Positions 24,476-32,323 of a stretch of DNA of 64,000 nt are shown here, piece by piece (the stretch's first letter is position 1; the number at the start of each line of letters is the position of its first letter). The notes under the pieces were generated by a model. That model was not told where the DNA came from. It did no database searches and saw only the letters and a program-made list of their open reading frames with translations. The position numbers and the translations under genes were made by a program. Origin of the DNA: Kluyvera sp047971185 (GTDB lineage: Bacteria > Pseudomonadota > Gammaproteobacteria > Enterobacterales > Enterobacteriaceae). Where the stretch lies: NCBI RefSeq assembly GCF_047971185.1, contig NZ_JBKDZH010000014.1, positions 62,001-126,000 of the forward strand. Direction: 5' to 3'.

Positions 24476-25066
24476 ATGCAAAATATCAAAAATTTCAAAA
24501 TAATTAAGCCCTCAAAAAAGCTATTAAAAACTTACGCCATTGACGGTGGTGAAACACCTCTGTTCCTGCAAGCAGATGACGGCCAGGACTGGTATACATG
24601 CCAAGCGTTATTTTCTGATGATACTGTGAAAATACAGTATGACAGCGATGGTGTGATTAGGTTTGTTGTCGATAAGCCAGTACCGCAGCGTGGCAACGTA
24701 TATGCCGTATCCATGCTCTGGCCTGATGGTATGAGTGTTGCCGAAATTGCTCAGGCTGATTACCCGGCTGGTTGTTGTACCGACGGCACATGGAAATTTG
24801 ATGGTGTAAGTATTTACCAGGATTCTGAAGTTCTTGCATCTCAAATATCAAGTGGTAATCAGCGCCTGCGCAAGATGCATGCATTAACAGCATCATTAGC
24901 CATCGCGACCATTCAGGCGGGCATGTCCCAGAATCGACAACAGGAAAATGACGATTCCCTGTTACTTCAATGGCAGGATTATTTATGCAACTTACGGGCT
25001 ATGACCGAAGAAGAACTGCAACAATCACCAGCACCATTCCCTCTTTCACCGCAGTTAATTTTTTAA
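24476..25066 (+). CDS. Tail fibre assembly chaperone (Tfa-like)
   Basis: A 196-residue protein beginning MQNIKNFKIIKPSKKLLKTY. The C-terminal segment LLQWQDYLCNLRAMTEEELQ is the recognised motif of the caudovirus tail fibre assembly family (family core W..Y...L). GGAG lies about 9 nt before the ATG, which follows the fibre stop by 1 nt. Such chaperones fold and sometimes remain bound to the fibre tip. AT-rich like the fibre gene, suggesting the two were acquired together. Confidence 0.85.
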   Translation: MQNIKNFKIIKPSKKLLKTYAIDGGETPLFLQADDGQDWYTCQALFSDDTVKIQYDSDGVIRFVVDKPVPQRGNVYAVSMLWPDGMSVAEIAQADYPAGCCTDGTWKFDGVSIYQDSEVLASQISSGNQRLRKMHALTASLAIATIQAGMSQNRQQENDDSLLLQWQDYLCNLRAMTEEELQQSPAPFPLSPQLIF

Positions 25067-25089
25067 ACTATTAAACTCAGGAAATTAAT

Positions 25090-25518
25090 ATGAAAATTAT
25101 CGATATTGCCAAGTCACAATTAGGCGTTTCTGAACAGCCATTGGGTAGCAATGATGGCCCTCAAGTAAAGGAATATTTAAAATCTGCTGGCATTGATTTT
25201 CCGGCGGCATGGTGCGCGGCGTTTGTTGTGTGGTGCCATCTGCAGGCTTCTATCAACAGCATACCTAAAACTGGGGGAGTTCTGGATTTATGGAATAAGT
25301 CTCCTGATAACCGTGTTATAGACCCTCAACCTGGTGACGTTATGATCCTGGATTATGGCAATGGACAAGGGCATACGGGGATTGTCATTGAAGTTAATGG
25401 AAATACTCTGACAACGATCGAAGGGAATACAAACGACGACGGCAGTCGTGAAGGTTACGAGGTGGCTCAACGTTCCCGCTCGGCCGGCAAATGCAAAGGT
25501 TTCCTGCGCTTTGTGTAA
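25090..25518 (+). CDS. Endolysin, CHAP-domain peptidase/amidase
   Basis: A 142-residue single-domain CHAP protein. Catalytic Cys42 lies in PAAWCAAFVVWCHL, His95 in GQGHTGIVIEVNG, and Glu/Asn in TIEGNTND (about 111-113). It has no signal peptide or transmembrane segment, so it would need a holin to reach peptidoglycan. The ATG at 25090 has AGGA about 8 nt upstream. Lysis enzymes of enterobacterial phages are more often muramidases, transglycosylases or other peptidases. The probable holin gene lies far away at 2650-3042. Confidence 0.85.
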   Translation: MKIIDIAKSQLGVSEQPLGSNDGPQVKEYLKSAGIDFPAAWCAAFVVWCHLQASINSIPKTGGVLDLWNKSPDNRVIDPQPGDVMILDYGNGQGHTGIVIEVNGNTLTTIEGNTNDDGSREGYEVAQRSRSAGKCKGFLRFV

Positions 25519-25582
25519 GTAGCGAAGTATGTAACACAGACAAATAACCTCTCGAGTGAATTATATATTTCAAAGGTAAATT

Positions 25583-25888
25583 ATGAAAGCTAAATTATGT
25601 AACGCCGCCATTATTGTTGGTGCATTTATTTTGTCCGCCTGTTCTGTGACTCAAGACCAATTGAAGCAAGAACATGATCTGGTGTCGGCGTTACGTGAAG
25701 TCAATAAAGCTGATCGCGAAGTCTCGCGACAGGAACAAGCTGTGAAGTTGTCTGGTGCGTCTCTGGCAGCCGCTAACGTAGCGTTGGTCAAAGCAAAGCA
25801 GGACCAACAGAAAGCCCGTGATAACTTCAATAATATGTATTCTGCGTCTCAGGTCACTCCAGAACCATCACCGCAGCCAGCTCAATAA
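25583..25888 (+). CDS. Small lipoprotein, possible spanin
   Basis: A 101-residue protein with a lipoprotein signal peptide ending in lipobox LSAC (Cys20, followed by Ser, which favours the outer membrane). The mature part is a predicted coiled coil (EVNKADREVSRQEQAVKLSG ...) with a Pro-rich tail PEPSPQPAQ. It follows the endolysin, the place of spanin genes. No separate inner-membrane spanin is visible, so it may be an outer spanin partner or an unusual spanin; a non-lysis lipoprotein is also possible. Confidence 0.6.
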   Translation: MKAKLCNAAIIVGAFILSACSVTQDQLKQEHDLVSALREVNKADREVSRQEQAVKLSGASLAAANVALVKAKQDQQKARDNFNNMYSASQVTPEPSPQPAQ

Positions 25889-25908
25889 TAAAAAGACATA
25901 ATCTGTCT

Positions 25909-25935
25909 AAGCAGCGGTTGATAGCCGCTGCTTTT
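25909..25935 (+). terminator. Terminator ending the last phage operon
   Basis: Stem GCAGCGG (25911-25917) and CCGCTGC (25925-25931), extended by A-T pairs at its base, with loop TTGATAG, followed by TTTTATTATT. It lies 20 nt after the lipoprotein stop and closes phage transcription before the host junction. Confidence 0.85.
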
Positions 25936-25958
25936 ATTATTGAGAATAATTATCATCA

Positions 25959-26066
25959 TTCTTTATGATTCGCCTAGGTTCGCTATTATTCGAAATTAAG
26001 CGGGATATTTTGGACTCTTCTCGGCTTTGTCGTGAGTCCAGAATACACCGCTATTCAGTCCAAAAT
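25959..26066. repeat. Repeat cluster at the prophage right end
   Basis: Two 14-bp direct repeats 20 bp apart (TTCTTTATGATTCG at 25959 and TTCGCTATTATTCG at 25979, 11 of 14 identical) are followed by a second motif, AGTCCARAAT. This motif is present directly at 26035 and 26057 (22 bp apart, 9 of 10 identical) and inverted at 26007-26016. The cluster spans the change from AT-rich non-coding phage sequence to GC-rich host sequence. Repeated short sites at a phage end could be transposase-binding sites (Mu-like) or integrase arm sites. The exact junction lies in about 26,040-26,075. Confidence 0.55.
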
Positions 26067-27695
26067 TTCGCGCCGCGTGTCATTTACCCGGACTATGAAG
26101 TTCACGGCGGCATTCCCCACAACGGCCCGGGCAAGATGAACGCCCAAACGCTATGCGAAGCCAACTGTATTCTCGATATGGCGCTGGGCTACGATTTTAT
26201 TCAGCAAAGCCTGGCCGACGCCGAGCGGCAGCATATCAGCCAGCGCCTGCTGCGCTGCGCAGCGACGTTTTTGCAGGCCCATCGCAGCCCGCAGATTCAT
26301 AACCACGAGGTAAAAATCAGCGCCGCGCTGGGCGTGCTGGGCTTTGTGCTGGAGGATGACGGCCTGCTGGAGTTTGCCGTCAACGCCCCCTACGGGCTGC
26401 GCTGGCAGCTTGAGCATGGCCTGCTGGCGGAAGGGCTGTGGTTTGAAGGTTCGGTGCACTATCACTACTACGCGCTACAAGGCTTTTTCGCCTTTGAAAA
26501 GCTGGCGCGCGGCACCCGCTGGAGCCTGCTTGACGGCCCGTGGTACCCGCAGATGCTTCGCTTCCCGCTGTCGCTGCTGCTGCCGGACGGCACCTTCCCA
26601 CGGCTCAACGACTGTATCGCCGGGCAGGAGCAACTGCACCACCGGGACCTGTATGAGTTTGCCTGGTTTATCTGGCACGATCCGCAGTACGCGGCGGTGC
26701 TGCAATTTACCGAGAGCCAGCCGGAGGAGAGGGAAACGCTGCTGTGGCGCGACCAACCGTTACCGGAGACCACGCCAGACCTGATTCCGCAGCAGTCGCT
26801 GTTTGCGCCAGGGGCCGGGCTAACGCTCTGGCGTCGGCCGCAGCATCAGCAGGCGGTGCTGATCAAACACAGCCCGTGGGGCGGCGAGCATGACCATTAC
26901 GACCGGCTTAGCCTGCTGCTGTGGCAGCGCGACGGCTGGCTGCTGCCGGATCTCGGCACCACCGGCTACGGGGCGAAAATGCACTATGACTATTACAAAA
27001 ACAGCGCGACCCACAACACGCTGACGGTGAATCAGACCAATCAGCCGCCGGCCAACGCAACGGTGCTGGGCTGGCATATGGGCGATGACTACCTGTGGCT
27101 GGATACGGCGGTTGACTGGTCGCAGGCGCCGCCGCAGCTCAACAGCCATACCCGGGTCGAGTGGGACGTTGACGCCTGGCGCGAGGTGCGCTTTCGCCGC
27201 CGCCTGCTGTGGCTCGACGATGTGCTGATCGATCTGTCAACGGTCGATAACCCGCACCGCCAGCAGCTTGACTGGACGCTGCACCTGGCCGCGCAGGCGC
27301 TCGATCAAAGCGGCACCCCGCTGCCCTTCGCGCTTAGCGGACCGCTGCGTCAGATGTCCGATTCAACCATGACGCCGCTGCACGGCTGCCAGCCGCGCCA
27401 CTTCGCCCGCGAAGGCGATACCGTAGCGCTGTGGCTGGCCGGTGACGGCGAGCTGTGGCAAGGGCTGGCGCCGGATAACCCGGCGGTAGGCAACCTCAGC
27501 TATCTGGTCATGCGCAACCATCTGCCGCAGGCGCGATTTGTCTGTCTGTGGGATCTGGCAACGAAATCGCCGCTGACCGAGGTCAACGTGCATCACACGG
27601 CCATCGGCACCCAGCTCTCGTTCTGGCGCGGTGATCGCGTGGCGCATGTGACGCTGCACGATGACCCGGCGTTGCCGCCGGATATCCTGCTCTGA
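26048..27695 (+). pseudogene. Heparinase II/III-family polysaccharide lyase, 5' part removed by prophage
   Basis: The frame from about 26,048 encodes about 549 residues of the C-terminal part of a heparinase II/III-like lyase. They include YPDYEVHGGIPHNGPGKMNA (end of the alpha/alpha toroid region), HHRDLYEF, and the beta domain with GGEHDHYDRLSLLLWQRDGW plus LPDLGTTGYG and THNTLTVNQT, where metal or substrate contacts lie. In-frame codons extend upstream to an ATG at 25965, but that part is phage sequence without a ribosome site. The normal N-terminus should lie beyond the left end of the prophage. The gene is probably inactive unless the phage excises precisely. Substrate unknown; relatives act on acidic glycans such as alginate or heparan. 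Confidence 0.75.
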
Positions 27696-27700
27696 CCCGC

Positions 27701-27722
27701 CGCCTTCCGGCGACGGAAGGCG
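27701..27722. terminator. Hairpin between convergent lyase and NAGPA-domain genes
   Basis: A 9-bp stem CGCCTTCCG / CGGAAGGCG with a GCGA loop, between genes ending at 27695 and 27726. There is no T-tract on either side, so it may stabilise RNA ends rather than terminate. Confidence 0.45.
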
Positions 27723-27725
27723 CAT

Positions 27726-28448
27726 TTACCGTTTCTCGACGGTGATCATGCTGACGAAAGGATGGTACTGCCAGGGAATCGAGCCGCCCTGCTGGTACAT
27801 TTTTGAAATGGTGCCGTCGAGGTAAAGCATCTGCCGCACGTTGAGGCGCGATTGCGCGTAACAGGCAAAGTCGTAGAAGTTGCTCTCCCGATCGCTCAGC
27901 ATGAACACCACTTTCCCCGTCGCGGTGATGCCGACGCCGTTGCGCAGCTTACGCGAACTGGCCGACGGCTTTAGCCGCCAGTTAATCACGCCGTTTTCAA
28001 TCAGCATCGGGCCAGACTGCACCGCGTAGTCCATCCCCTTTGTCGATTTCAGCTTATCGAGGCTGACGATCCCCGCCCGCTGGCCGCGTAGATAAAATAC
28101 GCCGCCGGGCTTAATAAAAAAGTTACCGCCGCCGGAGGCGCGGTTCACCGCCACCTGCTGCTGGCCGTTTTCGATATACAGCCCCAGCGGCGCATAGGCT
28201 TTATCGTAGATGCCGCCGTTCATCGCCATCCGCACCCGGCCATCGCCGTTGATCGCGTTTAATAGCCCGCGCAGCGAGTCGTAGGCCTTGCCGTTGGGTT
28301 GACGCCAGTACATGGCGATGCGCTCGTGTTGAGCATCGACGGTATAGCTTTGCAGCGTGAGAGTGGGATCTGTCAGCTGGCACGCATCCTGCGCAGCCGC
28401 CGCCAGCGGCGCTAGCGCCAGCAGCAGCGGTGTAAACCGAAAGGTCAT
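27726..28448 (-). CDS. Secreted phosphodiester glycosidase-domain (NAGPA) protein
   Basis: A 240-residue protein with a Sec signal peptide (MTFRFTPLLLALAPLAAAAQ, cleaved before DACQL). The mature part matches the phosphodiester glycosidase/NAGPA family: AMNGGIYDKAYAPLGLYIEN, then GGGNFFIKPGGVFYL, QSGPMLIENG, and NVRQMLYLDGTISKMY near the C-terminus. Bacterial members occur near exopolysaccharide genes, but their substrates are mostly unknown. It lies end to end with the interrupted lyase gene and 3 nt from yoaH. A role in glycan processing in the periplasm is inferred. Confidence 0.8.
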   Translation of the reverse strand: MTFRFTPLLLALAPLAAAAQDACQLTDPTLTLQSYTVDAQHERIAMYWRQPNGKAYDSLRGLLNAINGDGRVRMAMNGGIYDKAYAPLGLYIENGQQQVAVNRASGGGNFFIKPGGVFYLRGQRAGIVSLDKLKSTKGMDYAVQSGPMLIENGVINWRLKPSASSRKLRNGVGITATGKVVFMLSDRESNFYDFACYAQSRLNVRQMLYLDGTISKMYQQGGSIPWQYHPFVSMITVEKR

Positions 28449-28451
28449 CGT

Positions 28452-28631
28452 TTACTCGTCTTCATCCTCGAAACGGGCGACGATACGTTCACCGGTATGG
28501 GTTGCGCGCAGTTCATCAGCCACCAGCGCAATCGCCTGGCCGCTCGCCATGCCCTGCGCCATCAGTTCCTGAATACGCTCGACGGCTTTCTGCTGTTGCT
28601 CATGGCTCAGCGAAGGTAATCCTGCAAACAT
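28452..28631 (-). CDS. yoaH: Small conserved protein YoaH
   Basis: A 59-residue protein ([20 protein letters not shown]...[12 protein letters not shown]), nearly identical to E. coli YoaH (UPF0181), function unknown. Two ATG codons are adjacent (28634 and 28631); the E. coli start corresponds to the second, with AGGAG 6 nt upstream. It is divergent from pabB, the same arrangement as in E. coli. Confidence 0.95.
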
Positions 28632-28722
28632 CATTTACTCCTGCTACATTGTGTGCGCTTATTATTTCATGCTGCCCGATTATTCGCCATAGGCAGCGCA
28701 GACCTGGCTGGACAGAATAACG

Positions 28723-30078
28723 ATGTTACACCCTTCAACCATGACGCTTCCCTGGCGACAGGACGCCGCAGAATACTACTTTGCCCCGCTCAGCACCTCA
28801 CCGTGGGCGATGATGCTGCACTCCGGCTACGCCGAGCACCCGCACAGCCGTTACGACATCGTGGTGGCTGAACCGCGTAAAACGCTGGTGACTCACGGCG
28901 AAATCACCACTATCAGCGGCGAGAACGAAACCATCACATCGGCCGGCGATCCGCTGCATCTGCTCCAGCAGGCGCTGGATGGCTGCGGTTTCACCCGCCA
29001 GCCGCTGACCGATTTACCCTTTACCGGCGGTGCCGTAGGGCTGTTCGGCTACGATCTGGGGCGTCGCTTTGAAACACTGCCCACGCGCGCGCAGCAGGAT
29101 ATCGCGCTGCCGGACATGGCGGTGGGGATCTATGACTGGGCACTGGTTGTCGACCACCAGTGCCAGGTCGTGACCTTGCTGAGCTACGGCGATGTCAACG
29201 CACGTCTCTCCTGGCTACAGCAGCAGACGGCACCGCCGGCGGTGCCTTTCGCTCTCACTTCGGCGTGGCGGTCCAATATGAGCCGCCAGCAGTACGGCGA
29301 GAAATTCCGCCAGGTGCAGGCGTACCTGCACAGCGGCGACTGCTATCAGGTCAATCTGGCGCAGCGCTTTCAGGCCCGCTATCGGGGCGATGAATGGGCG
29401 GCGTTTGTCCGCCTGAACCGCGCCAACCGTGCGCCCTTCAGCGCGTTTCTGCGCTTTGCCGACAGCGCAATCCTCAGCCTGTCGCCGGAGCGCTTTATTC
29501 AGCTCGAGCAAGGCAAAATCCAGACCCGCCCGATTAAAGGCACATTGCCGCGCCTGAACTGCCCGCAGGCCGATGCGGAACAGGCGCAAAAGCTGGCCAG
29601 CTCCCCCAAGGATCGGGCCGAAAATTTGATGATTGTCGATCTGATGCGCAACGATATCGGCCGCGTCGCGACGCCCGGCAGCGTCAAGGTGCCGGAACTG
29701 TTTGTGGTGGAGCCGTTCCCGGCGGTGCATCATCTGGTGAGCACCATTACCGCCGATCTCCCGGCGACGCTGCACGCCAGCGATCTGCTGCGCGCCGCCT
29801 TCCCCGGCGGCTCGATCACCGGCGCGCCGAAAGTGCGGGCGATGGAAATTATCGACGAGCTTGAGCCGCATCGGCGTAACGCATGGTGCGGCAGCATCGG
29901 CTACCTTAGCGCCTGCGGCAATATGGATACCAGCATCACCATCCGCACCGTAACCGCGACCGACGGCACGCTGTACTGCTCGGCGGGCGGCGGGCTGGTG
30001 GCCGATAGTGATGAAGATGCGGAATATCAGGAAACATTTGATAAAGTTAATCGTATCTTACAGCAACTGGAGTCCTGA
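28723..30078 (+). CDS. pabB: Aminodeoxychorismate synthase component I
   Basis: A 451-residue protein (E. coli 453) that, with PabA glutamine amidotransferase, converts chorismate to 4-amino-4-deoxychorismate for folate synthesis. Visible family features are VGLFGYDLGRRFETLP, GDCYQVNLAQRF, the active-site PIKGTLPR with the lysine that forms a covalent intermediate in PabB, DRAENLMIVDLMRNDIGRV and the C-terminal FPGGSITGAPKVRAMEIIDE. nudL follows 2 nt after its stop, as in E. coli, so the two are co-transcribed. Confidence 0.97.
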   Translation: MLHPSTMTLPWRQDAAEYYFAPLSTSPWAMMLHSGYAEHPHSRYDIVVAEPRKTLVTHGEITTISGENETITSAGDPLHLLQQALDGCGFTRQPLTDLPFTGGAVGLFGYDLGRRFETLPTRAQQDIALPDMAVGIYDWALVVDHQCQVVTLLSYGDVNARLSWLQQQTAPPAVPFALTSAWRSNMSRQQYGEKFRQVQAYLHSGDCYQVNLAQRFQARYRGDEWAAFVRLNRANRAPFSAFLRFADSAILSLSPERFIQLEQGKIQTRPIKGTLPRLNCPQADAEQAQKLASSPKDRAENLMIVDLMRNDIGRVATPGSVKVPELFVVEPFPAVHHLVSTITADLPATLHASDLLRAAFPGGSITGAPKVRAMEIIDELEPHRRNAWCGSIGYLSACGNMDTSITIRTVTATDGTLYCSAGGGLVADSDEDAEYQETFDKVNRILQQLES

Positions 30079-30080
30079 GC

Positions 30081-30659
30081 ATGGTTGACCCTTCGCTGAA
30101 CCTGGACGATTTTCTCTCCCGGTTTCAGCTACTTCGCCCGCAGCCGACCCGCGCCGCGCTCAATGCCCGCCAGGCGGCGGTGCTGATCCCGATCGTCCGC
30201 CGTCCCGAGCCTGGGCTGCTGCTGACGCAGCGCTCCGCACGTTTGCGCAAACACCCGGGCCAGGTAGCGTTTCCCGGTGGCGCGGTAGACAGCAGCGACG
30301 CTTCACTGATTGCCGCCGCCCTGCGGGAAGCGCAGGAAGAGGTGGCGATTCCGCCGGAGTGCGTGGATATTATCGGCGTACTGCCGCCGGTCGATAGCGT
30401 CACCGGTTTTCAGGTGACGCCGGTCCTCGGGGTTATTCCGCCAGACCTGCACTATCACGCCAGCGAAGATGAAGTGGCTTCGGTCTTCGAAATGCCGCTG
30501 GCCGAAGCGCTGCGGCTGGGGCGCTATCACCCGCTCGATATCCACAGACGCGGTAATTCGCATCGCGTCTGGCTCTCGTGGTATCAGCACTATTTTGTCT
30601 GGGGCATGACCGCTGGCATCATTCGTGAGCTGGCGCTACAAGTGGGCCTGAAGCCCTGA
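30081..30659 (+). CDS. nudL: Nudix CoA pyrophosphatase
   Basis: A 192-residue protein homologous to E. coli NudL (YeaB). The Nudix box runs GGAVDSSDASLIAAALREAQ then EEVAI (about residues 66-90), preceded by KHPGQVAFP, the CoA-pyrophosphatase hallmark. The predicted reaction splits CoA and its derivatives to 3',5'-ADP and 4'-phosphopantetheine. Start ATG at 30081, 2 nt after pabB. Confidence 0.93.
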   Translation: MVDPSLNLDDFLSRFQLLRPQPTRAALNARQAAVLIPIVRRPEPGLLLTQRSARLRKHPGQVAFPGGAVDSSDASLIAAALREAQEEVAIPPECVDIIGVLPPVDSVTGFQVTPVLGVIPPDLHYHASEDEVASVFEMPLAEALRLGRYHPLDIHRRGNSHRVWLSWYQHYFVWGMTAGIIRELALQVGLKP

Positions 30660-30824
30660 CTATACTTATCACTACCGCCGGTTTTCAGTATTAGTAAAAT
30701 CACAGCCATTCATTAGTTAAATTCATGTGAATAGTTAAGCTGAATACCGGGTTCCCTCATACACTATGCGCAGTTATTACATCGTTGCCGCAACAGCGCG
30801 GCAACCCTGTTCAGGAGTGTTAAA

Positions 30825-32189
30825 GTGATTAGTATATTCGACATGTTTAAGGTGGGGATTGGTCCCTCATCTTCCCATACTGTAGGGCCGATGAAGGCTG
30901 GCAAACAGTTCGTCGATGACCTGGTCGAAAAGGGACTGATTGATGACGTGACGCGCGTTGCGGTTGACGTCTACGGTTCACTGTCCCTCACCGGTAAGGG
31001 CCACCATACCGATATCGCCATTATCATGGGGCTGGCGGGCAACCAGCCGGATACCGTCGATATCGACGCGATCCCGGCGTTTATCCGCGATGTAGAAACC
31101 CGCGGGCGTCTGCTGCTGGCCAACGGCCGCGTAGAGGTCGATTTCCCGGCGGACGACGGTATGCGTTTTCGCAGCGAAAACCTGTCGCTGCACGAAAACG
31201 CCATGCAGATCCACGCCTGGGCGGGCGAAACGCTGGTGTACAGCAAAACCTATTACTCCATCGGCGGCGGTTTTATCGTTGATGAAGAACACTTCGGCAA
31301 AGAAGCCAGCGACGCGGTAAACGTGCCCTATCCGTTTGCCTCGGCGACAGAGATGCTCGGCTACTGTAAAGAGACCGGTCTGTCCCTGTCCGGCATGGTG
31401 ATGCAAAACGAGCTGGCCCTGCACAGCAAAAAAGAGATTGAAGACTATTTTGCCAACGTCTGGCAGACCATGCGCGCCTGTATCGATCGCGGCATGAATA
31501 CCGAAGGCATTCTGCCCGGGCCGCTGCGCGTCCCGCGTCGTGCCTCCGCGCTGCGGCGGATGCTGGTCTCCAGCGACAAACTCTCTCACGACCCGATGAA
31601 CGTGGTCGACTGGGTGAATATGTTTGCGCTGGCGGTTAACGAAGAGAACGCCGCCGGTGGCCGCGTGGTGACCGCGCCAACCAACGGTGCCTGCGGTATC
31701 GTCCCGGCGGTGCTGGCCTATTACGATCACTTTATCGAATCGGTTAGCCCGGATATCTACATTCGCTACTTCCTCGCCTCCGGCGCGATTGGCGCGCTGT
31801 ATAAAATGAACGCCTCCATTTCCGGCGCGGAAGTGGGCTGCCAGGGCGAAGTGGGCGTCGCCTGTTCCATGGCGGCGGCCGGTCTGGCCGAGCTGCTGGG
31901 TGCGAGTCCGGAGCAGGTGTGCGTGGCGGCGGAAATTGGTATGGAGCACAACCTGGGGCTGACCTGCGATCCGGTCGCCGGCCAGGTGCAGGTGCCGTGT
32001 ATCGAACGTAACGCCATCGCCTCGGTTAAGGCGATCAACGCCGCGCGCATGGCCATGCGCCGCACCAGCGAACCGCGCGTGTCGCTTGATAAGGTTATCG
32101 AGACGATGTACGAAACCGGTAAAGATATGAACGCCAAATACCGTGAAACCTCCCGCGGCGGTCTGGCTATCAAAGTGCAGTGTGACTAA
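30825..32189 (+). CDS. sdaA: L-serine deaminase I
   Basis: A 454-residue iron-sulfur enzyme converting L-serine to pyruvate and ammonia. It begins with GTG (AGGAG 7-8 nt upstream), as in E. coli. N-terminal DMFKVGIGPSSSHTVGPMKA is the conserved substrate-side signature; cysteines of the 4Fe-4S cluster lie in AEVGCQGEVGVACSM and LTCDPVAGQVQVPCIE. The 165-bp leader contains a hairpin (GTTGCCG...CGGCAAC, 30784-30806) and an AT-rich stretch suited to Lrp, which controls sdaA in E. coli; the site is not identified here. Confidence 0.97.
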   Translation: MISIFDMFKVGIGPSSSHTVGPMKAGKQFVDDLVEKGLIDDVTRVAVDVYGSLSLTGKGHHTDIAIIMGLAGNQPDTVDIDAIPAFIRDVETRGRLLLANGRVEVDFPADDGMRFRSENLSLHENAMQIHAWAGETLVYSKTYYSIGGGFIVDEEHFGKEASDAVNVPYPFASATEMLGYCKETGLSLSGMVMQNELALHSKKEIEDYFANVWQTMRACIDRGMNTEGILPGPLRVPRRASALRRMLVSSDKLSHDPMNVVDWVNMFALAVNEENAAGGRVVTAPTNGACGIVPAVLAYYDHFIESVSPDIYIRYFLASGAIGALYKMNASISGAEVGCQGEVGVACSMAAAGLAELLGASPEQVCVAAEIGMEHNLGLTCDPVAGQVQVPCIERNAIASVKAINAARMAMRRTSEPRVSLDKVIETMYETGKDMNAKYRETSRGGLAIKVQCD

Positions 32190-32196
32190 TCTCCGC

Positions 32197-32230
32197 TCAC
32201 CCACCCCTAATACGGGTGGGTGATTTATTT
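32197..32230 (+). terminator. Terminator of sdaA
   Basis: A 10-bp perfect stem TCACCCACCC / GGGTGGGTGA with a CTAATAC loop, followed by TTTATTT, 8 nt after the sdaA stop. Confidence 0.9.
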
Positions 32231-32323
32231 CCCTCTTTTCCCTCACAATGTTTGCTGGCCGCTACACTTGCTTTGCCGACACTGGTATTTTCAGTATCAA
32301 TACATCCGCACTGAGCATCGGAC

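Larger units (their letters stand above)
1..26047. mobile_element. Prophage with Mu-like head and P2-like tail (left end outside window)
   Basis: Contiguous phage genes run from the left edge to about 26,050, after which GC-rich host coding sequence begins inside a broken polysaccharide lyase gene. Head and replication proteins resemble Mu-like phages (GemA, DUF3486 terminase small subunit, DUF935 portal, gpF, gpI protease). Tail proteins resemble P2 (V, W, J, I, sheath, tube, U, X, D, fibre). All recognised morphogenesis genes appear full length, so the element could be functional. No integrase or transposase lies in the window, so a transposable lifestyle is inferred only from the Mu-like genes and repeats at the right end. 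The right boundary is uncertain by about 25 bp. Confidence 0.9.

Noticed and set aside
30978..32246. A 422-codon leftward open frame opposite sdaA
   Set aside because: It mirrors the well-conserved sdaA codons and is His/Gln/Arg-rich without family features; long antisense frames are expected in GC-rich genes.
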